From Pararhodospirillum photometricum DSM 122 (lineage in GTDB: Bacteria; Pseudomonadota; Alphaproteobacteria; Rhodospirillales; Rhodospirillaceae), in assembly GCF_000284415.1 (NCBI RefSeq), contig NC_017059.1:789124-853123 (forward strand): 64,000 nt of DNA. The letters are read 5' to 3'. Shown piece by piece: positions 19,138 to 26,977 of this stretch; position 1 is the first letter of the stretch, and each line of letters opens with the position of its first letter. The position numbers and the translations under genes were made by a program. The notes below the pieces were generated by a model. That model made no database searches. It worked only from the letters and a program-made list of their open reading frames with translations, and had not been told where the DNA came from.

Positions 19138-22100
19138 ATGACCGACAGGCCCGTTGCCCCCGTCCCTGCCGCCCAGACCCGCGACAAACCTTGGCTTTTT
19201 CGGACCTACTCGGGCCATTCGTCGGCCAAGGCGTCCAACGCGCTCTATCGAACGAATCTTGCGCGGGGCCAGACCGGCCTCTCGGTCGCCTTCGACCTGC
19301 CCACCCAAACCGGCTACGACAGCGACCACGTGCTGGCCACCGGCGAGGTCGGCAAGGTCGGGGTGCCCCTGTGTCATTTAGGCGATATGATGACCCTTTT
19401 CGATGGCATCCCCCTCGAAAAGATGAACACCTCGATGACCATCAACGCCCCGGCGCCCTGGCTGCTGGCGCTCTACATCGCCGCCGCCGAACGCCAAGGG
19501 GCGTCGCGCGCCGCCTTGCAAGGCACGGTGCAAAACGACCTCATCAAGGAATACCTCAGTCGCGGCACCTACATCTTCCCGCCGCAACCCAGCGTGCGCC
19601 TGATCAACGACGTCATCGCCTTCACCTACCGCGAGGTTCCCAAGTGGAACCCGACCAACGTGTGCTCCTACCACCTCCAGGAAGCCGGCGCGACCCCGGA
19701 GCAGGAACTCGCCTACGCCCTGGCCACCGCCATCGCCGTGCTGGATGCCGTGCGCGCCGGCGGGCAGGTGCCGCCGGCCGAGTTCCCCCAGGTGGTCGGC
19801 CGCATCAGCTTTTTCGTGAACGCGGGCATTCGCTTCGTCACCGAGTTGTGTAAAATGCGCGCCTTCACCGAGCTGTGGGACGAAATCTGCCGCGAGCGCT
19901 ACGGGGTCGAAGACGAGGCCTACCGTCGCTTCCGCTACGGCGTCCAGGTCAACAGCCTGGGGTTGACCGAGCCCCAGCCGGAAAACAACGTCTACCGCAT
20001 CTTGCTGGAAATGCTCTCGGTCGTGCTCTCCAAAAACGCCCGCGCCCGCGCCGTCCAGCTCCCCGCCTGGAACGAAGCCCTCGGCCTGCCCCGGCCCTGG
20101 GACCAGCAATGGTCCTTGCGCCTGCAACAGATCGTTGCCTACGAAACAGACCTGCTCGAATACGGCGATCTGTTCGACGGCTCCCCCGTTGTCGCCGCCA
20201 AGGTCGAGGCCCTCAAGGACGGCGCCCGCGCCGAACTGGCCCACATTGAGGCCATGGGCGGCGCCATTGCCGCCGTCGAATCGGGCTACATGAAGCGCCG
20301 CCTCGTCGAGTCGAACTCGGCCCGCCTCGCCGCCATCGAAAGCGGCGAGCAGATCGTGGTCGGCGTCAACAAGTTCACCGAAGCCGCCCCCAGCCCCCTC
20401 ACCGCCGGCGACGGCGCCATCATGACCGTCGATCCGGCCGTGGAACGCGACCAGATCGCCTCCCTCGTCGCCTGGCGCCAAAGCCGCGACGCCGCTAAGG
20501 TCGCCGAGACCCTCGCCGCCCTGCGCCGTGCCGCCGCCGACGGCAGCAACATCATGGAACCCACCATCGCCTGCGCCCACGCCGGCGTCACCACCGGCGA
20601 GTGGTCCCAGACTCTGCGCGACGTCTTCGGCGAATTCCGCGCCCCCACCGGCGGCCCGGCCGCGCTCGATCGCCGCTTGGCCCTGATCGGCGTGGTGGCC
20701 GATGCCGACACCGCCCAGGCCTTGCAAGCCTCATTGCAGCCCGGCCAACGGCTGGTCGATCCCGAGGGCGGCCTGTGGCGCTGGGACGGTCTGGTGCGCC
20801 GGCCCGAAGCCCAGGACGGCGCCGCCGCCGCCCGCCTGGAAACCCGGCGCCGGCTGGCCGATCTGGAAGAAGCCATCAACGAGGCCGAGGAGCGTCTGGC
20901 CCTGGCCCGCGCCGAGGCCCAGATCCAGCGGGACCGTCAGGACACCCTGGCCAGCGCGGAACGCGAGGCCCGCGACGCCCTGCGGGCTGCGGATCGGGCG
21001 GCGAGCGAGGCCCGCAGCCGTCTTGCCGCCCTGGAGCGCGACGCCGCCGCGGCGGCCAGCCGTCTGGCCGGGCTCGATGACGCCCTGGCCCAGGCCGACG
21101 CCGACCGCGAAGAAGCCGAGACCCAGGTCCTGGAGAGCGAGGCGGCCCTAGACACCCTGGGCGACGCGCCGCCAACCCAGGCCGAGGCCGAAAGCCTGCG
21201 CACCGACCTCGCCCGGGCCCGCAGCGCCCAGGTGAGCGCCCAGGCGGAGCACGACCGCCTGCGCCGCGAGACTGAGGAGATCCGCCGGCAGCTCGACGCC
21301 CTGCTGCGCGACGAAACCTCCTGGAAAGGCCGTCAGGCCGAGGCCCTGGCCCAAGCCGAGGAATTGGAAGGACGCCAGCAGACGGCCGAGGAGGCCCTGG
21401 AGGATCTGGCCGGCCGGCCCGAGGCCCTGGCCGAGCAGCGCGAGGTTCTGAGCCAAGCCCTGGAAGACGCCGAGATCGAGCGCCGCGCCGCCGCCGACGC
21501 CCTGGTCGAGGGCGAACGCGCCGCCCGCGCCGCCGACAAAGCCCTGCGCGACATCGAACGCGGCGAGGCCCAGGCGCGCGAAGGGCTGGTGCGAGCCGAG
21601 GCCAGCGTGGAGGCGGCGCGGGCCGAGTGCCGCACGGTCGCCACCACCATTGCCGAAAAACGCGACTGCACCCCCGAAGCCCTGGCCGCCGACCTGCCCG
21701 ATGACGCTTCCCTCCCCCCCCTGGCCGAGGCCGAAACGGCGCTGGCCCAGGTGTTGCGCGAACGCGACGCCCTGGGGCCGGTCAACCTGCGCGCCGAGCA
21801 AGAGGCGCGCGAGTTGGAGGAGCAGGTCAGCACCCTGACCTTGGAGCGCGACGATCTGGTGGCGGCCATTGCCCGCTTGCGCCAGGGCATCAACGAACTC
21901 AACAAGGAGGGCCGGGCGCGGCTGCTGGAGTCGTTTCGGCAAGTGGACCAGCACTTCCAGGGCCTGTTCCAGCGCCTGTTTGGCGGCGGGCGGGCCCATT
22001 TGACCCTGGTCGAGGCCGAAGATCCCCTGGAGGCCGGCTTGGAGATCATGGCCAGCCCGCCCGGCAAGCGGCTGCAAAGCCTGTCCTTGCTGTCGGGCGG

Positions 22101-22395
22101 CGAGCAGGCCCTGACGGCCACCGCCTTGTTGTTTGCCGTGTTCTTGACCAACCCGGCGCCGATCTGCGTGCTCGACGAAGTGGACGCCCCCCTTGACGAC
22201 GCTAACGTGGATCGCTTTTGCACCATGCTGCGCGAATTGACCGACACCACCCGGACCCGCTTCCTGGTGGTGACCCATCACCGGATGACCATGGCGCGCA
22301 TGGATCGGCTGTTTGGTGTGACCATGGCCGAGCGCGGGGTGTCATCGCTGGTGTCGGTGGACCTGCGCCGGGCGGCCGATCTGGTGGAAAACTGA
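19138..22395 (+). CDS. chimera: ethylmalonyl-CoA mutase N-terminal part fused in frame to SMC C-terminal half
   Basis: Residues 1 to about 505 are ethylmalonyl-CoA mutase: RTYSGHSSAKASNALY, FDLPTQTGYDSDH, MNTSMTINAPAPWLLALY and ending GVTTGEWSQTLRDVFGEFRAPTG. The following B12-binding domain (DxHxxG) is missing. From about 506 the sequence is chromosome-partition protein SMC: the end of the hinge (RRLALIGVVADADTAQAL), about 350 residues of coiled coil, then the ABC signature LSLLSGGEQAL (about 985) and Walker B CVLDEVDAPLDD. SMC's N-terminal Walker A half and first coil are absent. Neither enzyme can work as drawn. The junction lies near 20650. The start ATG at 19138 is preceded by AAGGAG. 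It is either a real deletion fusing two genes or an assembly join. Divergent from ccr. Confidence 0.9.
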   Translation: MTDRPVAPVPAAQTRDKPWLFRTYSGHSSAKASNALYRTNLARGQTGLSVAFDLPTQTGYDSDHVLATGEVGKVGVPLCHLGDMMTLFDGIPLEKMNTSMTINAPAPWLLALYIAAAERQGASRAALQGTVQNDLIKEYLSRGTYIFPPQPSVRLINDVIAFTYREVPKWNPTNVCSYHLQEAGATPEQELAYALATAIAVLDAVRAGGQVPPAEFPQVVGRISFFVNAGIRFVTELCKMRAFTELWDEICRERYGVEDEAYRRFRYGVQVNSLGLTEPQPENNVYRILLEMLSVVLSKNARARAVQLPAWNEALGLPRPWDQQWSLRLQQIVAYETDLLEYGDLFDGSPVVAAKVEALKDGARAELAHIEAMGGAIAAVESGYMKRRLVESNSARLAAIESGEQIVVGVNKFTEAAPSPLTAGDGAIMTVDPAVERDQIASLVAWRQSRDAAKVAETLAALRRAAADGSNIMEPTIACAHAGVTTGEWSQTLRDVFGEFRAPTGGPAALDRRLALIGVVADADTAQALQASLQPGQRLVDPEGGLWRWDGLVRRPEAQDGAAAARLETRRRLADLEEAINEAEERLALARAEAQIQRDRQDTLASAEREARDALRAADRAASEARSRLAALERDAAAAASRLAGLDDALAQADADREEAETQVLESEAALDTLGDAPPTQAEAESLRTDLARARSAQVSAQAEHDRLRRETEEIRRQLDALLRDETSWKGRQAEALAQAEELEGRQQTAEEALEDLAGRPEALAEQREVLSQALEDAEIERRAAADALVEGERAARAADKALRDIERGEAQAREGLVRAEASVEAARAECRTVATTIAEKRDCTPEALAADLPDDASLPPLAEAETALAQVLRERDALGPVNLRAEQEARELEEQVSTLTLERDDLVAAIARLRQGINELNKEGRARLLESFRQVDQHFQGLFQRLFGGGRAHLTLVEAEDPLEAGLEIMASPPGKRLQSLSLLSGGEQALTATALLFAVFLTNPAPICVLDEVDAPLDDANVDRFCTMLRELTDTTRTRFLVVTHHRMTMARMDRLFGVTMAERGVSSLVSVDLRRAADLVEN

Positions 22396-22407
22396 GGAAA
22401 AGGAAGG

Positions 22408-22441
22408 GAGGGGTCTGGGGAGGCCCCGCCTCCCCGGCCTT
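22408..22441 (-). repeat. 33-bp hairpin repeat, copy 17
   Basis: Starts about 13 bases after the stop of the ecm-smc frame and is followed by TCTCTCTC. One arm has CCCCGG in place of CCCCAG, weakening the stem. Confidence 0.85.
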
Positions 22442-22513
22442 CTCTCTCTGGGACAGAAAACAAATCCACCCTATATTGGAAGCTCCCAGGGATGACCACG
22501 GAAAGGAACCCGG

Positions 22514-23875
22514 ATGACGACCTCTTATGATTACGATCTGATTGTCATTGGGGCCGGGTCCGGCGGTGTGCGCGCGGCACGGGTGGCGGGAAGCTATGGG
22601 GCCCGGGTCGCCCTGATCGAAAGCAGCCGCGTCGGCGGAACCTGCGTCATGCGCGGTTGCGTGCCGAAAAAGCTGCTGGTCTACGGCGCCCACTACGCCC
22701 ACGACCTCGCCGACATGGCCGGCTATGGCTGGTCGGTCAAGGAAGCCGCCTTCGACTGGCCGGCCCTGATCGCCGCCAAGAACCGCGAGTTGGAGCGCCT
22801 GGAAACCGTCTATCGTTCCTTGCTCAAGACCAGCCGGGTCACGTTGATCGAAGGCCACGGTCGCCTTGTTGATCCGTTCACGGTCGATGTGGATGGCAAG
22901 CGGCTGACCGGCGAAAAGATCCTGATCTCGGTGGGCGGCTGGCCGAGCATGCCGGCGATTCCCGGCATCGAGCACGCCATCACCTCCAACGAGGCCCTTG
23001 ACCTGATGATCTTGCCCCGGCGGATTATCATCGTGGGCGGCGGCTATATTGCGGTGGAATTTGCCGGGCTGTTCCGCGCCTTTGGCGCCGAAGTCACCTT
23101 GGTGATTCGCAAGGACAAGATCCTGCGCGGCTTTGACGAGGATGTCCGCGACGCCCTGACCGCCGAGATGACCCGCCAGGGCATCACCATTCTCAGCGAA
23201 ACCCAGATCGCCCGCATCGACAAACTGGCCGATGGCTCCTACCGCGTGCGCCGCACCCCGGGGCCCGACATGGACGCCGATCTGGTCATGTACGCCACCG
23301 GTCGCGCCCCCAACACCTCGGGCCTCGGCCTGGAAGACGTGGGCGTGCGCGTTGATGCCAGCGGCGCCATCCCGGTGGACGAGTGGCACACCACCAATAT
23401 CCCCAGCATCTTCGCCGTGGGCGACGTGACAGGCCGGGTCGAACTGACCCCGGTCGCCCTCAACGAAGGCCTGAACTTCGCCGAGACCCAGTTCAACGAC
23501 AACCCCCGGGTCATGGACTACGACCTGATCCCCTCGGCCGTCTTCAGCCACCCGACCATCGGCACCGTCGGCCTGACCGAGGCCCAGGCCCGGGCACGCG
23601 GCCCCGTGCGCATTTTCCGCTCACGCTTTCGCCCCATGCGCCACACCCTCTCGGGCCGCGAGGAGCAAACGCTGGTCAAACTGGTGGTCGATGCCCGGAC
23701 CGACCGCGTGCTGGGCTGCCACATGGTCGGCGCTGATGCCCCGGAGATTATTCAGGGCCTCGCCGTGGCCTTGCGCTGTGGCGCGACCAAGGCCCAGTTC
23801 GACGCCACCTTGGGGGTCCACCCGACGGCGGCCGAGGAATTTGTCACGATGCGTCAACCTGTTCCCGAGCCCTAA
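22514..23875 (+). CDS. gor: glutathione-disulfide reductase
   Basis: Reduces oxidised glutathione with NADPH; cytosolic flavoprotein, 453 residues. FAD-binding GAGSGG at the N-terminus, redox-active disulfide Cys44/Cys49 in GGTCVMRGCVPKK, NADPH domain GGGYIAVEFAG, and the C-terminal GVHPTAAEEF with the catalytic His-Glu pair. Arg residues after the NADPH-fold strand (TLVIRKDKILRGFD) favour NADPH. RBS AAAGGAAC precedes the ATG. It stands alone, followed by a hairpin repeat. Confidence 0.95.
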   Translation: MTTSYDYDLIVIGAGSGGVRAARVAGSYGARVALIESSRVGGTCVMRGCVPKKLLVYGAHYAHDLADMAGYGWSVKEAAFDWPALIAAKNRELERLETVYRSLLKTSRVTLIEGHGRLVDPFTVDVDGKRLTGEKILISVGGWPSMPAIPGIEHAITSNEALDLMILPRRIIIVGGGYIAVEFAGLFRAFGAEVTLVIRKDKILRGFDEDVRDALTAEMTRQGITILSETQIARIDKLADGSYRVRRTPGPDMDADLVMYATGRAPNTSGLGLEDVGVRVDASGAIPVDEWHTTNIPSIFAVGDVTGRVELTPVALNEGLNFAETQFNDNPRVMDYDLIPSAVFSHPTIGTVGLTEAQARARGPVRIFRSRFRPMRHTLSGREEQTLVKLVVDARTDRVLGCHMVGADAPEIIQGLAVALRCGATKAQFDATLGVHPTAAEEFVTMRQPVPEP

Positions 23876-23899
23876 GCCTTGTGGGGGGGGGAATAAGGA

Positions 23900-23933
23900 C
23901 AGGCTGGGGAGGCGCGGCCTCCCCAGACCCCTC
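23900..23933 (+). repeat. 33-bp hairpin repeat, copy 18
   Basis: Starts 25 bases after gor, in the forward orientation, so its T-rich side points away from gor; it is not an obvious terminator for gor. Confidence 0.85.
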
Positions 23934-23996
23934 GTTTGCGGTGTTCGTTCGCACGAGGCTTCGCCCACGGTGGCAAGAAGGCGCACTGGTCACTGC

Positions 23997-24014
23997 CTGT
24001 ACGGTTGTGTACAG
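23997..24014. promoter_or_regulatory. perfect palindrome, candidate TetR operator
   Basis: CTGTAC, six bases, GTACAG: a perfect 6-bp inverted repeat 84 bases upstream of the tetR start. The size and spacing suit a TetR-family dimer, so autoregulation is possible. No binding data. Confidence 0.45.
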
Positions 24015-24031
24015 TTCGCTTCTTGTCATCG

Positions 24032-24081
24032 CGTCGGGCGAGACGCGTTCTTGATCGCACGTCGGGCAAAACGTGTTCTGG
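24032..24081 (+). repeat. imperfect 22-bp direct repeat upstream of tetR
   Basis: Two copies starting at 24032 and 24060, each beginning CGTCGGGC and ending near GTTCTTG or GTTCTGG, with about 18 of 22 positions identical and a 28-base period. They lie between the palindrome and the ribosome-binding site, and may be regulator sites or a small local duplication. Confidence 0.45.
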
Positions 24082-24097
24082 AGCAGGAGGACCAGCG

Positions 24098-24676
24098 GTG
24101 CAGCAAAAGCCTCGGGAACGCCTCGTTGAGACCGCTCTTCGGCTTTTCTTCCGAGATGGCTTCCACGCCACCGGCGTGGATCGAATCCTGGCCGAGGCCG
24201 GCGTGGCCAAAATGACGCTGTACCGGCACTTTCGCTCCAAGGATGATCTCATCCTCGCGGCAATGGAGCGCTATCGTAACGAAATCGCGGGATGGCTCGA
24301 TTCGATTTTTGATTTGGCAGGCGCCAGTTCCGAAGAGCGGATCTTGGCACTTTTTGACCGCCTCCATGACTGGTACACGGGTCGAGCCCTGCCCGGCCTG
24401 CCCTTTCGCGGCTGCTTGCTGGTCAACGCATCCATCGAGTTCGCCCACCCCAGCCACCCCGTCCACAAGGCCGCCGCCGCGCACGTGGCGTCCCTGGAAG
24501 GGGTGATCGACACGGCGGTGCGCGCCGCCGGCTTGTCCGAGGACCTAACGGAGCGTCTGGGCCTCGTTGTCATCGGCTCTTTGGTGTCGGCCCAGATGTA
24601 CCGCGATCCCCAGGTGTTCGATCGGGGCAAGGACGCGGCCCGACGCATGCTCCACGGGACGTCGGTGCCCGTCTGA
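24098..24676 (+). CDS. TetR family transcriptional regulator
   Basis: DNA-binding repressor of 192 residues. The N-terminal HTH is textbook: ETALRLFFRDGFHATGVDRI followed by AGVAKMTLYRHFRSKDDLI (about 10-55). The C-terminal domain with FRGCLLVNASIEFAHPSHPVH resembles the TetR_C subgroup found near redox or detoxification genes. The start is GTG at 24098 with AGGAGG seven bases upstream; longer readings begin in non-coding sequence. There is no divergent target gene; the nearest neighbour is gor. The palindrome and direct repeat upstream suggest self-control. Ligand unknown. Confidence 0.88.
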   Translation: MQQKPRERLVETALRLFFRDGFHATGVDRILAEAGVAKMTLYRHFRSKDDLILAAMERYRNEIAGWLDSIFDLAGASSEERILALFDRLHDWYTGRALPGLPFRGCLLVNASIEFAHPSHPVHKAAAAHVASLEGVIDTAVRAAGLSEDLTERLGLVVIGSLVSAQMYRDPQVFDRGKDAARRMLHGTSVPV

Positions 24677-24710
24677 ACGATGATGCCTCCAGCCCCCTTT
24701 CGTTGTTGAT

Positions 24711-25136
24711 TTATAAAACAAAAAAGGGGTTTGGGGCATCGCCCCACACGGGCTCGGGCGGCAACCCGACAAAACTAGCGATGGTCCGCGGATTAACCGG
24801 CTTGGCAAAAAACCCCGTGCAGCCCAGGCCTTGACGCTCGGCCTCCACTTCAAGAAAACCAAAGGCACTCAGGGCAACAACCCGAGGATGATAATCCGGG
24901 ATGTCGCGCAGGCCGTGCAAGGCACGCCAGCCGTCAAACCCCGGCAAATCAATATCCACGACAATCACGGGAGGACGGAGCAAGGCCGCCTCCTCCAGGA
25001 TCGCGTCCCCCGTTTCCACGGGAATCACCGTCCAGCCTTCGTGGCGAAGGTAGTGGGAAACGGCCTCGCGATCATAGAGGTTGTCCTCGGCGAACAGCAC
25101 GACAGGGGCCGGAGAGGGAGAGGAGAGGTTTCGCAT
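24711..25136 (-). CDS. single-domain response regulator
   Basis: A stand-alone receiver domain of 141 residues with no output domain. Acidic pocket Glu17/Asp18 (FAEDN), phosphoacceptor Asp61 in VVDIDLPGFDG, Ser90 in ALSAFG and Lys112 in FAKPVNP are all present, so it should be phosphorylatable. No kinase lies beside it. The last residues (about VWGDAPNPFFVL) are encoded by a different short palindrome, TGGGGC-ATC-GCCCCA at 24732-24746, so the native tail may be altered. The start ATG at 25136 is preferred over an upstream GTG. Function probably in a phosphorelay or motility; unknown. Confidence 0.85.
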   Translation of the reverse strand: MRNLSSPSPAPVVLFAEDNLYDREAVSHYLRHEGWTVIPVETGDAILEEAALLRPPVIVVDIDLPGFDGWRALHGLRDIPDYHPRVVALSAFGFLEVEAERQGLGCTGFFAKPVNPRTIASFVGLPPEPVWGDAPNPFFVL

Positions 25137-25270
25137 TTTGCCGCTCTTTCTGACGAGGTCTTGCAGTCTGGGGGACCACAAGGCGGTGTAAAAACCGTTC
25201 TCTCACCATAATGCAGGCGTCATGCCACCAGGGAATGTGCAGGGAAGACGAGGAAGAGCAGAAAAGAAGA

Positions 25271-25303
25271 AAGGCTGGGGAGGCTCGCCTCCCCAGACCC
25301 CTC
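25271..25303 (+). repeat. 33-bp hairpin repeat, copy 19
   Basis: Lies downstream of the TIR-domain remnant on the minus strand, followed on that strand by TTTCTTCTTTTC: a possible terminator. Confidence 0.85.
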
Positions 25304-25386
25304 GTTTCTTGAAAAAGGGGGGCGAAGGAGGGAAGACTCTTGCAGAGCCGTTGAGGGGAAGGGAGAGGGCGGAAAGAACACGCCAT

Positions 25387-25518
25387 TGAGAACCTCGCGG
25401 AAGGTGACCGTCCGCTGCCGGTTTTCCTGCCTCCACTTCCCGCCCCCAAATGCCTCCTGAGAGACAGGCAATCACAGCCGACGCATCTAGCGTCGGCTGC
25501 TCTCCCAACAGGTTCTCA
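25387..25518. mobile_element. possible decayed insertion-sequence or MITE-like fragment
   Basis: 132 bases with perfect 9-bp terminal inverted repeats (TGAGAACCT / AGGTTCTCA) next to the AT-rich island. An internal perfect 10-bp hairpin lies at 25475-25499, and there is a short transposase-like reading on the minus strand. No target-site duplication could be established. Confidence 0.3.
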
Positions 25519-25540
25519 GGCTGATGGATTTTTGTCGATA

Positions 25541-26325
25541 TTACTTATTTTCCCGATTTTTTTTGGCATCCATCTCTAATGAATTACTCAAGTGATAGCA
25601 TATACTCTCTGCCAACTGATCTATTGATGCACTTTTTTCATATTCAGACATTGTTATCGCGAGTTTTCCAGTGAGTTCTGAAGGAAGGTTCGATTGGTTT
25701 AAATCGTCTATTATAGCCGTTATTACCTTCACTGAGTCAGTTTCGATTTCTTCTTTGTATTTTTTCATCCATTCGTTTTTTACCCAACCTGATTTTAGGC
25801 TGTTTTGAGACGCAAACAGAACAACAAGATCCGCTTCATTAACGCCTTTAGAGACTTCCTGGACAATAACGGAACCATGACGAATTTTCCATTTATCCAT
25901 CCAAAAAGTGGACGGCAACTTAATATTGACGCGATCCCTTAGGGTATTTAGTATTTCTTCCACATATTTAAGGTCCTCCGAAGAATATGAAATAAATATA
26001 TTTGGAATTCCATCTTTTCCCCCGATCTTTTGCCAGGGCAAATCTGGTCCTATAACGTTTACCCTGTTAAGGTGTATAAATCTCATCGTACTTATAGCGC
26101 TAGCTAGCCCTGGATGTAATAAAAATACCGAATTTTCTGGGATTATATTTTCAAGAGTCCAGTCAAAATCCTGCGGCTTTCTAAAGTATTGATAGAACCC
26201 CCCTCCAGCAACATCCTGCCTTACGTGCCCAAGAAGTCCAATATTGTAAAGCTCGCAAAATGGATGGGAATCTTCCGGAGGTATATGCGTTTTTTCAGAA
26301 AATAATTTATTTATAGCGTGGAGAG
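25541..26325 (-). pseudogene. TIR-domain protein, 5'-truncated (AT-rich island)
   Basis: The C-terminal about 150 residues form a TIR domain: IFISYSSEDLKYVEEIL, then FWMDKWKIRHGSVIV, ADLVVLFASQNSLKSGW and WVKNEWMKKY, where the Glu is in the position used by NAD-cleaving TIRs. Before it lies LYNIGLLGHV...FYQYFRKPQD...VFLLHPGLASAIS, resembling the end of the P-loop ATPases that accompany TIR or other effectors in bacterial defence. The frame has no start before it meets GC-rich sequence at about 26325, so the 5' end (the ATPase) is gone. An internal ATG at 26086 would give a 181-residue TIR-only protein. Base composition is strikingly AT-rich, showing transfer from another organism. Confidence 0.72.
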
Positions 26326-26425
26326 ACCCGACACAGGGGGGCGACGCCGGCGAGCCCCCGCCGCCCCGTCCACCCCGCCCCCGCCCGCCCCGCCGCTGAC
26401 CCGGCCCGCGCCAGGAGCCTGACCC

Positions 26426-26716
26426 ATGGGATGGTTTTCTTTTTTTGGCAAACGCAAGCCCAAGGCAAAGGGGGGGCCGCGTGATGCCCGCACCCAGGCC
26501 CTGTCCAACCTCAACGAAGTTCGGGAAACCCTCCTGACTCCCGAGCGCGAGGCCTTGTTGCAACAAGCCATGGCGGTGCGCCGGGCCAAAGCCAAAATTC
26601 TTGACTCCCTGACCGATGAGCAACGACAGAAGCTCATGCTCACCGCCATGCGGACCTTGTTGCGCGAGGAAGGGGAGCCGCCTCCCGCACCGGAGCCGAA
26701 GTCCCGATCCCGCTGA
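26426..26716 (+). CDS. small hypothetical protein
   Basis: A 96-residue basic protein beginning MGWFSFFGKRKPKAKGGPRDA, with a predicted helical middle (about 30-80: EVRETLLTPEREALLQQAMAVRRAKAKIL, LTDEQRQKLML) and a Pro-rich tail. The GC pattern is that of a coding gene, and AGGAGCC lies nine bases upstream. No known family recognised. It begins about 100 bases beyond the edge of the AT-rich island. The GC-rich stretch at 26330-26399 in between reads as a Pro/Arg-rich C-terminus on the plus strand, perhaps the stump of a gene cut by the island. Confidence 0.6.
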   Translation: MGWFSFFGKRKPKAKGGPRDARTQALSNLNEVRETLLTPEREALLQQAMAVRRAKAKILDSLTDEQRQKLMLTAMRTLLREEGEPPPAPEPKSRSR

Positions 26717-26744
26717 GGGGCCGTCGCCCCCCCAAAAAAAGGAC

Positions 26745-26778
26745 AAGACTGGGGAGGCGGGGCCTCCCCAGACCCCTC
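26745..26778 (+). repeat. 33-bp hairpin repeat, copy 20
   Basis: After the small hypothetical gene, forward orientation, with AAGACT in place of AAGGCT at the left end. Confidence 0.83.
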
Positions 26779-26977
26779 CTTCCCCGGGAGGCCAACCCGG
26801 GGTTTCATTGACTTCGCCGCTTGTGTTTCGTATTTTGCGCTGCACTCGGCCGTTGGCTGGGACCGGTCAAGGGAGAGATCCGGCCCTGGACCGGAGGTGA
26901 AGGGATCCAAGGGACCACGCCGGGGCGGGATCGCCTCCCGCCACGGTCAACGCCCACACTTGGAAGACAGGAACTCC

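Larger units (their letters stand above)
25137..25540. other. intergenic region without a convincing gene
   Basis: 404 bases. It contains hairpin repeat copy 19, then an element at 25387-25518 bounded by perfect 9-bp inverted repeats (TGAGAACCT / AGGTTCTCA). Inside that element is a perfect 10-bp stem, CAGCCGACGC-ATCTA-GCGTCGGCTG (25475-25499). One minus-strand frame reads TFREVLNGVFF, reminiscent of the N-terminus of IS5-type transposases, so a decayed insertion-sequence end is possible. No intact ORF is supported. Confidence 0.4.

Noticed and set aside
17622..19853. 743-residue plus-strand frame over ccr and the start of ecm
   Set aside because: It crosses a divergent promoter region and reads antisense to ccr and out of frame with ecm.
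19138..22395. A genuine bifunctional mutase-SMC protein
   Set aside because: Both halves lack domains needed for activity, so a deletion or false join is more economical.
25440..25518. Possible riboswitch (CTGAGA and CTCTCAGG-like elements)
   Set aside because: The conserved cores of TPP or glycine riboswitches are not present and no suitable gene follows; the hairpin fits a mobile-element remnant better.
26311..26910. 199-residue minus-strand frame over the small hypothetical gene
   Set aside because: It includes a repeat and Gly/Arg-rich low-complexity translation and is antisense to a better-supported gene.
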